Below are positions 43,601-49,094 of a stretch of 64,000 bases of DNA, one piece after another. Below the pieces are notes generated by a model, which had not been told where the DNA came from, searched no databases, and was given only the letters and a program-made list of their open reading frames with translations. Position numbers and translations under genes: made by a program. The DNA comes from Camarhynchus parvulus (lineage: Eukaryota; Chordata; Aves; Passeriformes; Thraupidae): NCBI RefSeq assembly GCF_901933205.1, contig NC_044571.1, forward strand, positions 72,355,689-72,419,688, given 5' to 3'. The stretch's first letter is position 1. Each line of letters starts with the position of its first letter.

Positions 43601-44693
43601 ACACTTAATAATCCTTTTAGTGAAGACATGTTTCCTAATTTATTATGCCACTGAGCATATTTTATTCTAGTCACAGATAAGGTGGTGATGGGCATGAAGG
43701 GAATCAAGATCTTTCATACATATTAAGCTAAAAGACTAAGCAGTGCCACTGCCAAAAATACTTAAATCAAAAATTCTATAATCAATTCATTTCATGACTT
43801 ATTTGCAGCCTTTAAGGAAAAATTCAAAATTGCAACTTACCAGGATTATGATGAGTCACAGATTCTCCATTTTGAAATACATCTCCAGCCACGTTCATTC
43901 TACCAGGATTGAAAGGTCCTACACCAGTCTTGGTCTGTGAAGTCAAAGATGGGGTGTATGTTTGCAAATTAACACCAAAATTATCTGACAGCAGTCCGTT
44001 AGATACATCTCCCAAGCTGGCATTGTGCAGTGATGTTACATGTGTAATCATTAGGTTCATGTCACGCCCGTCACCATCATTTTCTAAATGACCAACACTG
44101 ACAGATCTCATAGCACCTGTTTCTAATGTAGTAACATTAGCAATCTGAATTTCTGAGTCTGGTTCTGTGGTTATACCACTATTACCTATCCCTGAATTTA
44201 CCTTACTTCTTGAAAAACTGGAAGGTGGGAATTCCATTTCGTTGGTTCTATTTTTACACTCTGGAAGTCTTCGTTCATTAAAACTGGAAGCATTCTTCTC
44301 TTGTCCTTGATTTGTTTCAACGTCTTCTTCATCATCAATAATAATAGTTTCACTTATACTCCCCTTTCGAGAATTTAAGTCTTTTGGAGAAGGAAGCATT
44401 TTGCAATCATTTCCTTTAAGTTCTTCATTTTTAGATGATGTAAATGCAGTGTTCCTTTGGTCTGCTACCAGCGACGTAGAATTTTGTGGAGGTTGTATAG
44501 GTTCGATAAAAACTACATCATCATCATCTTCTATAGGCGAGTTTTGGAATTTATTAGGTCTAGAAACTAAAGAATTTGGTGGCCCTCCAAATGTATTTCC
44601 TACATTTGCAAGACCTGCTGCCATGGTGGTATTCCCTAGCAGACTAGGAGTATTTTCAGACAAGTCTAATCCTCCCAGAGGACTCGTGTCCAT
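4454..44693 (-). CDS. ZMYM2: ZMYM2, zinc finger MYM-type protein 2 (5' nine coding exons, 3' part off window)
   Basis: Nine exons join with consistent phases into 742 codons without a stop: 44693-43841, 39477-39192, 36419-36254, 35459-35247, 21773-21623, 20872-20757, 15269-15153, 14569-14419 and 4626-4454. The product starts [16 protein letters not shown] and matches vertebrate ZMYM2 throughout. Residues 1 to about 325 are low in structure and carry two SUMO-interaction-like motifs. Nine MYM fingers follow, with ligand sets C333/336/357/361, C375/378/403/407, C427/430/450/454, C469/472/(496 or 497)/500, C514/517/540/544, C562/565/586/590, C617/620/641/645, C659/662/682/686 and C705/708/728/732. 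From family knowledge, ZMYM2 is a nuclear repressor cofactor that binds LSD1-CoREST-HDAC1 through its MYM region and binds SUMO. The paralogues ZMYM3 and ZMYM4 share the fingers, but the N-terminus identifies ZMYM2. The C-terminal half is missing because the window ends. Confidence 0.96.
4627..14418 (-). other. ZMYM2: ZMYM2 intron 8 (9.8 kb)
   Basis: This long AT-rich intron lies between exons 8 and 9. It holds a G/T-rich low-complexity tract at 5255-5373, a smaller T/G-rich run near 6180-6240 and short AT stretches such as the one near 12024. The regions around 9.0-10.0 kb and 12.2-13.2 kb have several overlapping short open frames on both strands, but none resembles a known protein or has paired splice sites I would trust. 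I recognised no CR1 copy in it. Confidence 0.8.
5255..5373 (+). repeat. G/T-rich low-complexity tract
   Basis: About 120 nt on the plus strand are almost entirely G and T, with many GG/GGG/GGGG runs spaced by T runs, such as GGTTTTGGTTGGTTG and GGGTTTTTTGG. Some of the G-runs fit a two-tetrad G-quadruplex pattern. The pre-mRNA reads the complementary C/A-rich strand here, so any quadruplex would form on the non-template DNA strand rather than in the transcript. It has no coding value. Confidence 0.7.
14419..14569 (-). CDS. ZMYM2: ZMYM2 coding exon 8 (end of finger 7, start of finger 8)
   Basis: This 151-nt exon is phase 0 in and phase 1 out, covering residues 635-684 plus the first base of codon 685. 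It contains C641 and C645, the second ligand pair of finger 7, and C659, C662 and C682 of finger 8. The peptide includes the conserved [19 protein letters not shown]. The acceptor is TTTAG at 14574-14570 and the donor is AAG|GTATGT at 14418-14413. Its length and phases equal those of exon 5, which fits repeated duplication of the finger module. Confidence 0.95.
14570..15152 (-). other. ZMYM2: ZMYM2 intron 7 (583 bp)
   Basis: This short AT-rich intron has a GTAAGA donor next to exon 7 and a TAG acceptor next to exon 8. I see no repeat or embedded gene in it. Confidence 0.85.
15153..15269 (-). CDS. ZMYM2: ZMYM2 coding exon 7 (linker and first half of finger 7)
   Basis: This 117-nt exon is phase 0 at both ends and encodes residues 596-634. 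A short polar linker ([15 protein letters not shown]) is followed by the first ligand pair of finger 7, C617 and C620, with an extra C625. The exon ends KPEVLEWE, matching the family. The acceptor is TTTCAG at 15275-15270 and the donor is GAG|GTAAGA at 15152-15147. Because it is symmetric (0-0), it could be skipped without a frameshift, though skipping would break finger 7. Confidence 0.95.
15270..20756 (-). other. ZMYM2: ZMYM2 intron 6 (5.5 kb)
   Basis: This is AT-rich intronic sequence. It has a short TA run near 16604-16616 and a moderately GC-richer stretch near 17.88-18.0 kb that I cannot assign to a repeat family. Overlapping open frames near 16.5-17.2 kb on both strands lack any recognisable motif. 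I identified no CR1 in it. Confidence 0.8.
20757..20872 (-). CDS. ZMYM2: ZMYM2 coding exon 6 (finger 6)
   Basis: This 116-nt exon is phase 1 in and phase 0 out, covering residues 557-595. It holds a complete MYM finger, C562-x2-C565 with C586 and C590, in the conserved setting [15 protein letters not shown] and KLYNFC. The acceptor is TTTTAG at 20878-20873 after a T-rich tract, and the donor is CAG|GTTAGC at 20756-20751. Codon 557 (Ser) is split with exon 5. Confidence 0.95.
20873..21622 (-). other. ZMYM2: ZMYM2 intron 5 (750 bp)
   Basis: This compact AT-rich intron has a strong GTAAGT donor and a TTTTAG acceptor. I see nothing else in it. Confidence 0.85.
21623..21773 (-). CDS. ZMYM2: ZMYM2 coding exon 5 (finger 5)
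   Basis: This 151-nt exon is phase 0 in and phase 1 out, covering residues 507-556 plus one base. It starts [11 protein letters not shown] and holds finger 5 (C514, C517, C540, C544) with additional cysteines at 508, 521 and 529. The stretch [20 protein letters not shown] is the family signature of this finger. The exon is too short in open frame to stand out in a simple frame search and was found by reading the minus strand. The acceptor is TTTTAG (AG at 21775-21774) and the donor is AAA|GTAAGT at 21622-21617. The joint to exon 4 is in frame, but leaves a short linker between fingers 4 and 5. Confidence 0.94.
22229..22440 (-). mobile_element. CR1 LINE 3' fragment
   Basis: Read on the plus strand, this is the reverse complement of a CR1 3' region: TCACAGGATGGGTAAG, TCCAACCTCCCTGTTCAAGC, AGGGTCTTCCTAGAG, CAGGATTGCATCCCAGATGG, and GACTCCATAACTTCTCTGGG followed by CAATCTGTTCCA. 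On the minus strand the residual reading frame gives a CR1 ORF2 C-terminal-like [17 protein letters not shown]. It is diverged, truncated and in the same orientation as ZMYM2. The 5' boundary is uncertain. Confidence 0.8.
25733..25925 (-). mobile_element. CR1 LINE 3' terminus fragment
   Basis: The plus strand begins with the reverse-complement CR1 end, ATCACAGAATCATATAGACT, then GGAGGAGACCTCCTGAGGTC and a 'CTGCTCAAAGCAGGTCCAG' block. It contains an internal 32-bp tandem duplication at 25794-25857. It is followed directly by an A/C-rich low-complexity tract and then by more CR1-like sequence, so this may be one interrupted copy. Confidence 0.75.
25794..25857 (-). repeat. 32-bp tandem duplication inside CR1
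   Basis: Two adjacent 32-nt units, 25794-25825 and 25826-25857, differ at one position (TTTGCTC against TTTCCTC). The unit contains GGTCCAGAGGTGTTT and ends CTTGTCC. It looks like local slippage or unequal exchange within a CR1 copy. Confidence 0.85.
25930..26062 (+). repeat. A/C-rich low-complexity tract
   Basis: About 130 nt are almost free of G and T on the plus strand. They begin with AAAAC units and continue with CCAACCAAAAC and CCCACAACAAAAA blocks. It sits within or between CR1-derived pieces. In the ZMYM2 pre-mRNA it would read as a G/U-rich run. Confidence 0.75.
26063..26459 (-). mobile_element. CR1-derived LINE fragment
   Basis: The plus strand carries reverse-complement CR1 phrases: CTCAGGTTTGAACAAAG, CCTCTCCTGAGCCTG, TTGGTAGCCCTCCACTGAA and CCAGATGAAGTCTCACGAG, then TAATATCCTTGGAGACAC near the end. 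This is the part of CR1 ORF2 that usually reads 'gccctccgctggactc' in antisense. It is old and strongly diverged. Confidence 0.6.
26460..26545 (+). mobile_element. Short CR1-like 3' piece in opposite orientation
   Basis: Reading on the plus strand, 'GGACCTGCTCCAGGTGACCC', 'GTTTGAGCTGGGGGTGATCA' and 'AGATGACTTCCAAAGGTC' follow the order of a sense-oriented CR1 3' end. The flanking CR1 material is antisense. The piece ends abruptly after the GGTC, without the usual terminal repeat. Confidence 0.5.
32180..33420 (-). mobile_element. CR1 LINE, ORF2 remnant plus 3' end (about 1.2 kb)
   Basis: This is the longest CR1 copy in the window. The plus strand starts with the reverse-complement 3' end (TCATAGAATGACAAAATGG, AACACCTTCCACTGGACC, CCTGGGCAACCTGTTCCAG) and continues through coding sequence. 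On the minus strand near 33411-33170, a degraded reverse transcriptase segment reads [12 protein letters not shown] and [12 protein letters not shown], matching the CR1/LINE RT core. Frames are broken further on, so it cannot be active. It is in the same orientation as ZMYM2. Confidence 0.9.
35247..35459 (-). CDS. ZMYM2: ZMYM2 coding exon 4 (end of finger 3, finger 4)
   Basis: This 213-nt exon is phase 0 at both ends and encodes residues 436-506. It gives C450 and C454 of finger 3 and all of finger 4 (C469, C472, C496 or C497, C500). The family motif [20 protein letters not shown] is intact. The acceptor is TTTTAG at 35465-35460 and the donor is CAG|GTAATG at 35246-35241. The exon ends GEYKQ, and the next exon found begins KCGQ. 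Confidence 0.95.
35460..36253 (-). other. ZMYM2: ZMYM2 intron 3 (794 bp)
   Basis: This is a short AT-rich intron. Its donor reads GTCTGG, which is unusually weak. It contains a 14-bp perfect tandem repeat at 36171-36198. I see no gene or mobile element in it. Confidence 0.85.
36171..36198 (+). repeat. 14-bp perfect tandem repeat
   Basis: TTTTCTTATTTCAG occurs twice back to back (36171-36184 and 36185-36198). On the plus strand each copy resembles a 3' splice acceptor, but ZMYM2 is transcribed from the other strand, so this resemblance is probably without function. Confidence 0.85.
36254..36419 (-). CDS. ZMYM2: ZMYM2 coding exon 3 (end of finger 2, start of finger 3)
   Basis: This 166-nt exon is phase 2 in and phase 0 out, encoding residues 380-435. 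It provides C403 and C407 of finger 2 and C427 and C430 of finger 3, with the conserved [20 protein letters not shown]. The acceptor is TTTCAG after a long T run at 36437-36420. The donor that keeps the frame into exon 4 is GAG|GTCTGG at 36253-36248. A GTAAAC lies inside the exon, but using it would shift the frame. Confidence 0.93.
36420..39191 (-). other. ZMYM2: ZMYM2 intron 2 (2.8 kb)
   Basis: AT-rich intronic DNA bounded by a strong GTGAGT donor and a T-rich CAG acceptor. Overlapping short open frames near 37.3-37.75 kb on both strands have no recognisable motif. I identified no repeat family. Confidence 0.8.
39192..39477 (-). CDS. ZMYM2: ZMYM2 coding exon 2 (linker, finger 1, start of finger 2)
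   Basis: This 286-nt exon is phase 1 in and phase 2 out, covering residues 285-379 and part of codon 380. It starts with the conserved (D)[17 protein letters not shown] linker and a Q/P-rich stretch. Finger 1 follows (C333, C336, C357, C361, in [17 protein letters not shown] and [11 protein letters not shown]), then the first ligand pair of finger 2 (C375, C378). The acceptor is TTGAAG (AG at 39479-39478) and the donor is AAA|GTGAGT at 39191-39186. Confidence 0.96.
42180..43295 (+). mobile_element. CR1 LINE, degraded ORF2 end plus 3' end (about 1.1 kb)
   Basis: The sense strand shows the end of the CR1 RT region (TTCATCTACCTGGACCTCTC, then TTGATATGGTCGCTCCACAA), a 'GTGGTGTCCTCAAAGGGTCT' block, 'TTTGCTGGGAACACCAAGCT', and the 3' part with 'AACAGGTTATCCAGAGATGC', 'GTTGGATGGGGCTTTGAGCA' and 'TCCTTTCCAATCCAAACCAT'. 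Stops and frameshifts interrupt every frame. It is antisense to ZMYM2. Confidence 0.9.
43446..43640 (-). mobile_element. CR1 LINE 3' end fragment
   Basis: The plus strand starts ATCACAGAATCATTCAGGTT, the reverse complement of the CR1 terminus, followed by 'AAATCCAACCATTAACCCAG', 'CCATGTCCCTGAGTGCCAC' and 'TCTTGGGCAGCCTCTTCCAA'. It lies about 150 bp from the opposite-strand CR1 and about 200 bp from the first coding exon. Confidence 0.88.
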
Positions 44694-44700
44694 TCCAGAT
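43841..44700 (-). CDS. ZMYM2: ZMYM2 coding exon 1 (start codon, N-terminal region with SUMO-interaction motifs)
   Basis: This 860-nt exon carries seven 5' UTR bases and 853 coding bases (residues 1-284 plus one base). The ATG at 44693-44691 has a good context (G at -3, G at +4) and begins the conserved MDTSPLGG. The open frame to its right is intron read-through past the AG acceptor at 44702-44701. The segment is acidic and polar. Two short hydrophobic cores next to acidic runs, [10 protein letters not shown] (60-63) and [10 protein letters not shown] (117-119), fit SUMO-interaction motifs and agree with the known SUMO binding of ZMYM2. Conserved blocks include [19 protein letters not shown] and [19 protein letters not shown]. 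The donor is CCTG|GTAAGT at 43840-43835. Confidence 0.97.
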
Positions 44701-44934
44701 CTGCTGTTTGAAGAAAAACATAAAGCAAGAAAAGAACACATCCAACTTCAGAGTAAGATACTACTTTCCAGTAACAGTTCTTAAAAATAACTACTGAATT
44801 AATAGTTCCAGATTTTATTTTCTTCCTGAGATAATATGAAGGAAAATTAAGTTTTTCTATGCTCCTTTTTGAATGTCTTAACATCCATTTACTTTCTAAT
44901 CCTATACTAGCAAAAAATATGCAATCGCTACACT

Positions 44935-44991
44935 GTAAAAGTGTATTGATAAAACAATACTGTAAAAGTATTGTTTTATCAATACTTTTAC
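44935..44991. repeat. Near-perfect hairpin, 24 paired bases
   Basis: GTATTGATAAAACAATAC (44943-44960) and its exact reverse complement (44968-44985) are separated by a 7-nt loop. The stem extends outward by GTAAAA (44935-44940) pairing with TTTTAC (44986-44991), after a 2-nt bulge on the left arm. It lies about 235 bp upstream of the first coding exon's acceptor. Confidence 0.9.
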
Positions 44992-47925
44992 ACACAGGAA
45001 ACAGAATTTTCAGTGCTACTTATTAAATGATCCCAATCTCTCAGTCCCTTTCCCACCCCATATATGCAAGCAATTATCTTCTAGCACTGCATTTGCTAGA
45101 CTGCAAAGCAAGGTCAAGAGTTAGGCACACAGAAAGAAAAAGTGAATTCCTATTAAATTTTGGCCCTATTAGGAACGTTAACAACTTTGAAATTCAACTG
45201 ATTTTCCCCCAACCCCACACTGCCAAAGCTCCTTAGGTAGCCACAAGATGATTGGAACAAAGAAGTAAGGAAGAGATATATAGGAAACCCTTGAATGTGA
45301 CAAAAATAGACACATTACTGAGCAGCAGAAAGTGGACAGCAACCTCTCATTTGTAGCTACTACAGACTGGCAGCTCATTTGAAGTCCCGACTTGTTACGT
45401 CATGCTCCTGCAACTTTCAGTGACTTAGTCTTATTTCTCTTAAGAGCAAGCAGTGTTTATTCAGGCTACTTCCCAACAGCTACTTTGCTTGGGGAGCTCT
45501 CTTTGCTTTTAGTAATTGTTCCGTTTGGGGAATCTGTTCTTCATAAATGTCAATTCAACCATGAATTAAAAAAATATTAAAGTCAACCTGGATATAATCA
45601 AAGCTAAAAGACCTAAGATGGCTCTAAAAGACATCTGTACTAAAGATCAGTAACTTAAACCGATCTTGATATAATACTACAAGAAAAATACAGATATAAT
45701 TATAATTTCGGTATGTCTTGGAGTAAACACTGATCTGTGACATCACTGAGTTTGTGTGGAAGGTCAGAAGCAGCTATCTGTGGTTTTTTATAAAACCTTT
45801 ATTACAGGAAGGTAAATACAAGAAGTAGAAATATCCTGCTCATCTATACTTACCCATCCAGAAATCCACTGCAATCTGTTTACCTTAATAAGTTGCTCCA
45901 AGCACTTTATTTTCTTTCCTGTGGGGAAACTGCTTTTGTACCAACTTGCTGCCTTTCACAAAAGTACTGTGGTCTGAAACAGGGTTAAAACAAACATTAG
46001 CTACCCAAAACTATTTCCTCATCTCAAGCATCATCTGCCAACTATGTTCCTTACACCAACTTTCTTCTAAATTTACAGTTTAAGTTCAAACCTGACTTTA
46101 GCACTATGATCCTCCACTAAGAGAGAATGTGAGTCTATTCAATCCCTGCTGTGAACAAAGCAGCAACAGTACTCTCTGAGATCTTCTGCTCTGTCACATG
46201 ACACATCCAGAAGGCTTTATAGAGGGGACAAATATGCCATGTTTGGTAAGAGACAGACATACAAAACTGAAATTGAGTAATTAAAATTAAGAGGTATATC
46301 TGTAATAGAATACTAAGGAAATAAATTATTCAAGCAAACTAAGCAACTGAGAAAAAAATCTTAGCAGCTACACTTCCTTCATTTTCATTGTGTCAACCGC
46401 CTTGCTGCCTGTAGCAGAATACACTAAGCTAAAATTAAAATATAAAAGGAGAATTACAGGACATAAAAATCAGGCCTACAATGCAATATAAACTCTACAC
46501 TGCTAATATTTTTCAACTTGTATATATGCACTGCAGTGATACTTAGCACAGATTCAGGCATCCATAACCTGTATTAACACATGTGATCACTCACAAGAGA
46601 CTGAAAATGTTCAAAGTTCAAGCATCTATTTATTCTTCAGGTTTTATAACAGTCATTAGGTTTTCCAGACTTGGCAGCATTTTTAAAAGAGAGAGCATCA
46701 ACTTGTGTAGTTATCTACTGTTTGAGGACAGCCCTTAAAACCCGCAACAGTAAAAATGCCCAGAGGAATAAAGCTCAAATACTCTTCCACACATTTGCAC
46801 TATTCAAGCCCTGCTGACCATTAACTGAGCAGGAGCAGGGAGAGCAGGACAAGGACCAAACAGTAAAGCTGTGAACCAAATTAAGCCTAGAGGAGAGGCA
46901 GGCGACCACCTTTTAATTCCTTCCTATGTTAGCCTCACAGACAAATGCCATTATGTAATAGCATTTGAACCACAATAAAGGGAACACTAAATTGGAATGA
47001 AAGAAGGTTTCTCACCAAAAAAATTGTATTATCAATGTAGTTGGCACGTACCTCCCTAGAAATCAGTCAGCTACACTGACGGTTAATTTAATCCAATATT
47101 CTCTTTCACTTTTACTTTTTCCTCTAGGGCTTAATAACTTAAGATTTTTCTGCATCTCAGATTTTGCTAAAAAGAATTAATTTAATTTTAAAACTTTCAC
47201 AGGTTTATTCTGTATATTTTCTTTTTCTACAGGGCAAAAGCATCACAAGCACATAAAGCTTTTAATAAAGTTTCAAATATAGTCGAACAGATGTGAGCAG
47301 GGAAAAAATGAGACTATGCCAAGACTACACCCCAGGCCTGACTCAAAACCTTTGTGATTCCTATTTTCATAAATCCTTAGTAGAAAGACAGACTTGGGCT
47401 GTATTACAGTACATGCACATAACATGTAGCAAAGCTAAGACTCAAAACACTTATCTTTTTGCCTAAATCGATTTACTTTCTCCACCAAGCTCTTAGGTTT
47501 TAATGAGTTGTACTGCTAAGAATTAAAAAAAATAAAAATTTGTGTTTAACTACTAGTGCAAAGTCATAAGCAAAATCTGCATATATTTCCCTGCAAATAG
47601 CTCCTCTCAACAACAAAGTTACCCATATAATGTGCAAAATTAGATAGCTTGTTTTCTAAAAGTAGGAACAGCAAGGAGAAACATAAAAACCACATAGGCA
47701 ATGTCACACTCAGTACTTCTAAATGAAAAACTACCTCAAAAAAGTGACTTAGCAAAAAAAAAATGTTTAGAATGGAAAACGGGGAAAAAACTCACACCTC
47801 AAAACAGGCAACAGCAAAAGATGCTTTGCAACAGAAATACAATTATTAGAAACCCATGACATTCATTAGACTGATCACTGGACAAATTGCTGAGATTTGG
47901 AGGGAAAACACTAAACTGAAACAGA

Positions 47926-48060
47926 AAGAACCCCAAGCAACCAACAAAACAAACCCCCAACTCAATGACAACAAAACCAAATAATTATTAAAAAGTGCAA
48001 TGAACAAACACCTCAAACAAAAAATCCCAACCAACCAACAACAAGAAGACAACCTACAAA
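47926..48060 (+). repeat. A/C-rich low-complexity tract
   Basis: The plus strand is dominated by A and C in CCAACAAAACAAACCC-like units, with CCAACCAACCAACAACAAG near the right end. In the pre-mRNA it reads G/U-rich. It resembles the tracts at 25930-26062 and 61761-61798, but the units are irregular. Confidence 0.6.
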
Positions 48061-48243
48061 ATAGTGAGACCTAGTTTGCAGAAAATGCCTGTTCAATACT
48101 GCTGAAGAACAAGCTCAAGGCTTTGTGGCAGTACATAGACACCAAAATCACATCTGGACAGAAAAAGCAGCACTACCAATATTCAACAGCCCTTCCTGAA
48201 CCAGGCCTTGTGTGTCCCTCTTAATTTAAGCTACATCACTCAC

Positions 48244-48305
48244 CTCTTAAAAGTCCTCACGCTGAAATCAATTATGATCCCATTGCTTTGTTCAAGGCTT
48301 AATTT
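48244..48305 (-). other. ZMYM2: Candidate non-coding 5' exon of ZMYM2 (62 nt)
   Basis: On the minus strand a long pyrimidine-rich tract ending CTTCCAG precedes 48305. The 62-nt segment ends AAGAG|GTGAGT at 48243-48238, which is close to the best possible donor. Spliced to the first coding exon, it gives 5' sequence that stays open in the MDTS frame. Vertebrate ZMYM2 transcripts have non-coding 5' exons, so the position is sensible. Pseudo-exons with good sites do occur by chance in introns, and no transcript data are available to me. Confidence 0.3.
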
Positions 48306-49028
48306 CTGGAAGAAATAAGAGACAAAATGTAGGCACTTCTTTAGAATGATGACAACTACTACAGCTCTTAAGACAGTTAAGTAATACTTATAGGGTCAAC
48401 TTCACAGATGAATGATAAAAGAGTTAAAGTTACCATGAATTGCAGAAACCCAGGTGAGGTGTACCAGTACCTAAAAAAAAAAAATCAACTCTGCTTTAAC
48501 AAAAGCAGAAACTGGAATTTAAATGCCTTTACCAAATGCCATTAACAACACGTGGAATTAAGGTGACAGAAGATCAAAGTCACAGTTATGTACACTTGGA
48601 GCAAAAACACAAAAATCAAAATGAATCACTGAAATCTGGCTAAAACTGCAGTTCCACCAAAGAGGGCATTGGAAACAGACATCCAAAGCAGGACCAGCAC
48701 GTACAGATGCTTCCCTATCAATGCTATAAGCCTAAAAACAAAAAAGAACACTTGAAAGACTACTTTGGTTATAATGCATGACTGAGACATCTTCAGATGT
48801 GAACAGATAAACAAAATTTAGGAGACAGTATCCTAAGACTGGAACAAAAAGAAAGAGAATTATTTGCCTCAGCAAAAGAATACTACTTTCTGCTAGGAAA
48901 GCACAGTATCATAACTAAATTATTTACCTCAAGAGGTACTGGGCTACTTTTAAATTCCACATCCCAAGCAGAAGAAACAGCCCATTAATGGTATGCTACC
49001 AATCACTTCCACTCAACAGTGACACCTA

Positions 49029-49094
49029 GGTGAGATAATGAGCATGAGACTGCAAACTACTCTCATTCCCATTATCTCACTATGGTGAGATAAT
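49029..49094. repeat. Three inverted copies of a GGTGAGATAAT motif
   Basis: GGTGAGATAATG starts at 49029, its inverse ATTATCTCAC is at 49071-49080, and GTGAGATAAT recurs at 49085-49094. The last two form a 10-bp stem with a 4-nt loop. The first and second copies can also pair across about 30 nt, with extra matching in ATGAG and CTCAT. Confidence 0.8.

Larger units (their letters stand above)
39478..43840 (-). other. ZMYM2: ZMYM2 intron 1 of the coding part (4.4 kb)
   Basis: This intron has a strong GTAAGT donor at 43840-43835. Its right third is filled by two CR1 copies whose 3' ends face each other (42180-43295 plus strand, 43446-43640 minus strand). The 39.5-42.1 kb part is AT-rich and I recognise nothing in it. 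Confidence 0.85.

Noticed and set aside
43824..44741. Longer open frame starting MCSFLALCF upstream of MDTS
   Set aside because: Those residues are intron read-through. A clear pyrimidine tract and AG at 44702-44701 place the exon start at 44700, and MDTS is the conserved start with a good context.
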